Below the pieces are notes generated by a model, which had not been told where the DNA came from, made no database searches, and saw only the letters and a list, made by a program, of their open reading frames with translations. Both the position numbers and the translations under genes were made by a program. Below, piece by piece: positions 63,492 through 64,000 of a stretch of 64,000 bases of DNA (positions are counted from its first letter, which is position 1; the number at the start of each line of letters is the position of its first letter). Source of the stretch: Clostridium sp. (GTDB lineage Bacteria > Bacillota > Clostridia > Lachnospirales > Lachnospiraceae); the NCBI GenBank assembly GCA_023664605.1, contig JAMPFF010000007.1, positions 1 through 64,000 on the forward strand. The letters are read 5' to 3'.

Positions 63492-64000
63492 ATGAACGTA
63501 ATCATTCCCATGACAGGATACGGTTCCCGGTTTGTGGCGGCGGGGTATCAGGAACTAAAGCCCTTTATCCGGGTTCTGGACAGGCCGGTTATCGAATGGA
63601 TTGTAACGAGAATGTATTCTGATGACGTTAATTTTATCTTTGTCTGCCGTGACGAGCATCTGCAAAAAGATGCGTCCATGCGAGACAGGCTTACGGCGCT
63701 TGCGCCGAAAACAAAGATTGCCGCAATAAAAGACTGGGTCAAAAAAGGTCCGGTCTATGACGTGCTTCGCGCTTATGGGATGTTATGTGAGGCAGGAGAG
63801 ATAGATACAAAAGAACCCTGCATTATCAATTATTGTGATTTTTACATGGTATGGGATTACCGGGCGTTTGCCGATGAGGCGGCGGCAAGGAACTGTGACG
63901 GTGCGGTTCCCTGTTATACGGGATTTCATCCGCATCTGCTGCCTGAAAAGAATTATTACGCGTCCTGTCTGACGGACGCAGAAGATAATTTGATAGAAAT
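63492..64000 (+). CDS. Nucleotidyltransferase-like protein, cut by window edge
   Basis: Reading from the ATG at 63492-63494 gives 169 complete codons before the window ends. The start MNVIIPMTGYGSRFVAAGYQ, then ELKPFIRVLDRPVIEWIV, resembles a sugar-phosphate nucleotidyltransferase (glycine-rich loop with Arg, then Lys-Pro). A later NYCDFYMVWDYRAFADEA contains an aspartate that could bind metal. It probably makes an NDP-sugar or a related product. AGAGGA lies 8 nt before the ATG. It may belong to a polysaccharide locus continuing beyond the window, which would fit the MBOAT pair. Confidence 0.75.
   Translation, partial: MNVIIPMTGYGSRFVAAGYQELKPFIRVLDRPVIEWIVTRMYSDDVNFIFVCRDEHLQKDASMRDRLTALAPKTKIAAIKDWVKKGPVYDVLRAYGMLCEAGEIDTKEPCIINYCDFYMVWDYRAFADEAAARNCDGAVPCYTGFHPHLLPEKNYYASCLTDAEDNLIE

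Noticed and set aside
41000-64000. Genomic island, prophage or insertion sequence in the accessory half
   Set aside because: No integrase, transposase, phage structural gene or flanking att-like repeats seen; both tRNA genes in the window are intact and lie elsewhere.

Overview
The window is a chromosomal replication-origin region of a spore-forming, low-GC Clostridia bacterium, most likely a member of the Lachnospiraceae. The evidence is the order rpmH-rnpA-yidD-yidC-jag-mnmE-mnmG-rsmG-parA-parB leftward and dnaA-dnaN-yaaA-recF-gyrB-gyrA rightward from a DnaA-box-rich spacer (about 32.2-32.6 kb). Sporulation genes (SpoIIE-like phosphatase, YabP, YabQ, CotS-like, CotH), Clostridia/Lachnospiraceae-type families (DUF4446, and probably DUF3881 and DUF4358) and A+T-rich spacers agree with this. 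The assignment is inference from gene content and order; no search was run.

Left part (1-24 kb), mostly minus strand. It opens with a truncated tilS, then a block syntenic with the Bacillus subtilis yabO-yabP-yabQ-divIC-spoIIE-tilS segment, with HU in front and a good sigma-E-like promoter before yabP. Next come a PEGA-repeat lipoprotein with a 36-bp tandem repeat, a CotS-family gene with its own sporulation-type promoter, CCA-adding enzyme, a GH3 glycosidase, tRNA-Pro(CGG), thioredoxin and trmB. A plus-strand D-Ala-D-Ala carboxypeptidase, a DEDDh exonuclease, tRNA-Arg(CCT) and serS follow. Then comes a methyltransferase gene frameshifted at a nine-base G tract, and an apparent parA-parB-DUF4446-HD-GYP operon headed by two perfect parS sites.

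Origin part (24-41 kb). Replication, segregation, gyrase, tRNA-modification (MnmEG) and membrane-insertion (YidC, YidD, Jag) genes point away from oriC on both sides, so transcription follows replication. DnaA boxes lie both upstream of dnaA and between dnaA and dnaN.

Right part (41-64 kb), accessory genes on both strands. It holds a metallophosphoesterase and ABC-class ATPase pair, a membrane-anchored XRE regulator, a flavin reductase-rubredoxin fusion, a Fic protein with a winged helix, a MATE exporter, a DUF2975/XRE/truncated-DUF4173 group, a thioesterase and a chemoreceptor without a sensor domain. A SigY-like operon follows (ECF sigma, membrane protein, ABC ATPase, two tandem paralogous permeases) with a candidate autoregulatory ECF promoter. 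Last are a coupled MBOAT-SGNH-xth-cotH operon, a lipoprotein and a truncated nucleotidyltransferase gene.

I saw no CRISPR array, insertion sequence, integrase, prophage or rRNA. The least ordinary parts are the ECF/ABC operon with duplicated permeases, the G-tract-broken methyltransferase, the HD-GYP gene in the par operon, and the membrane-less SpoIIE.
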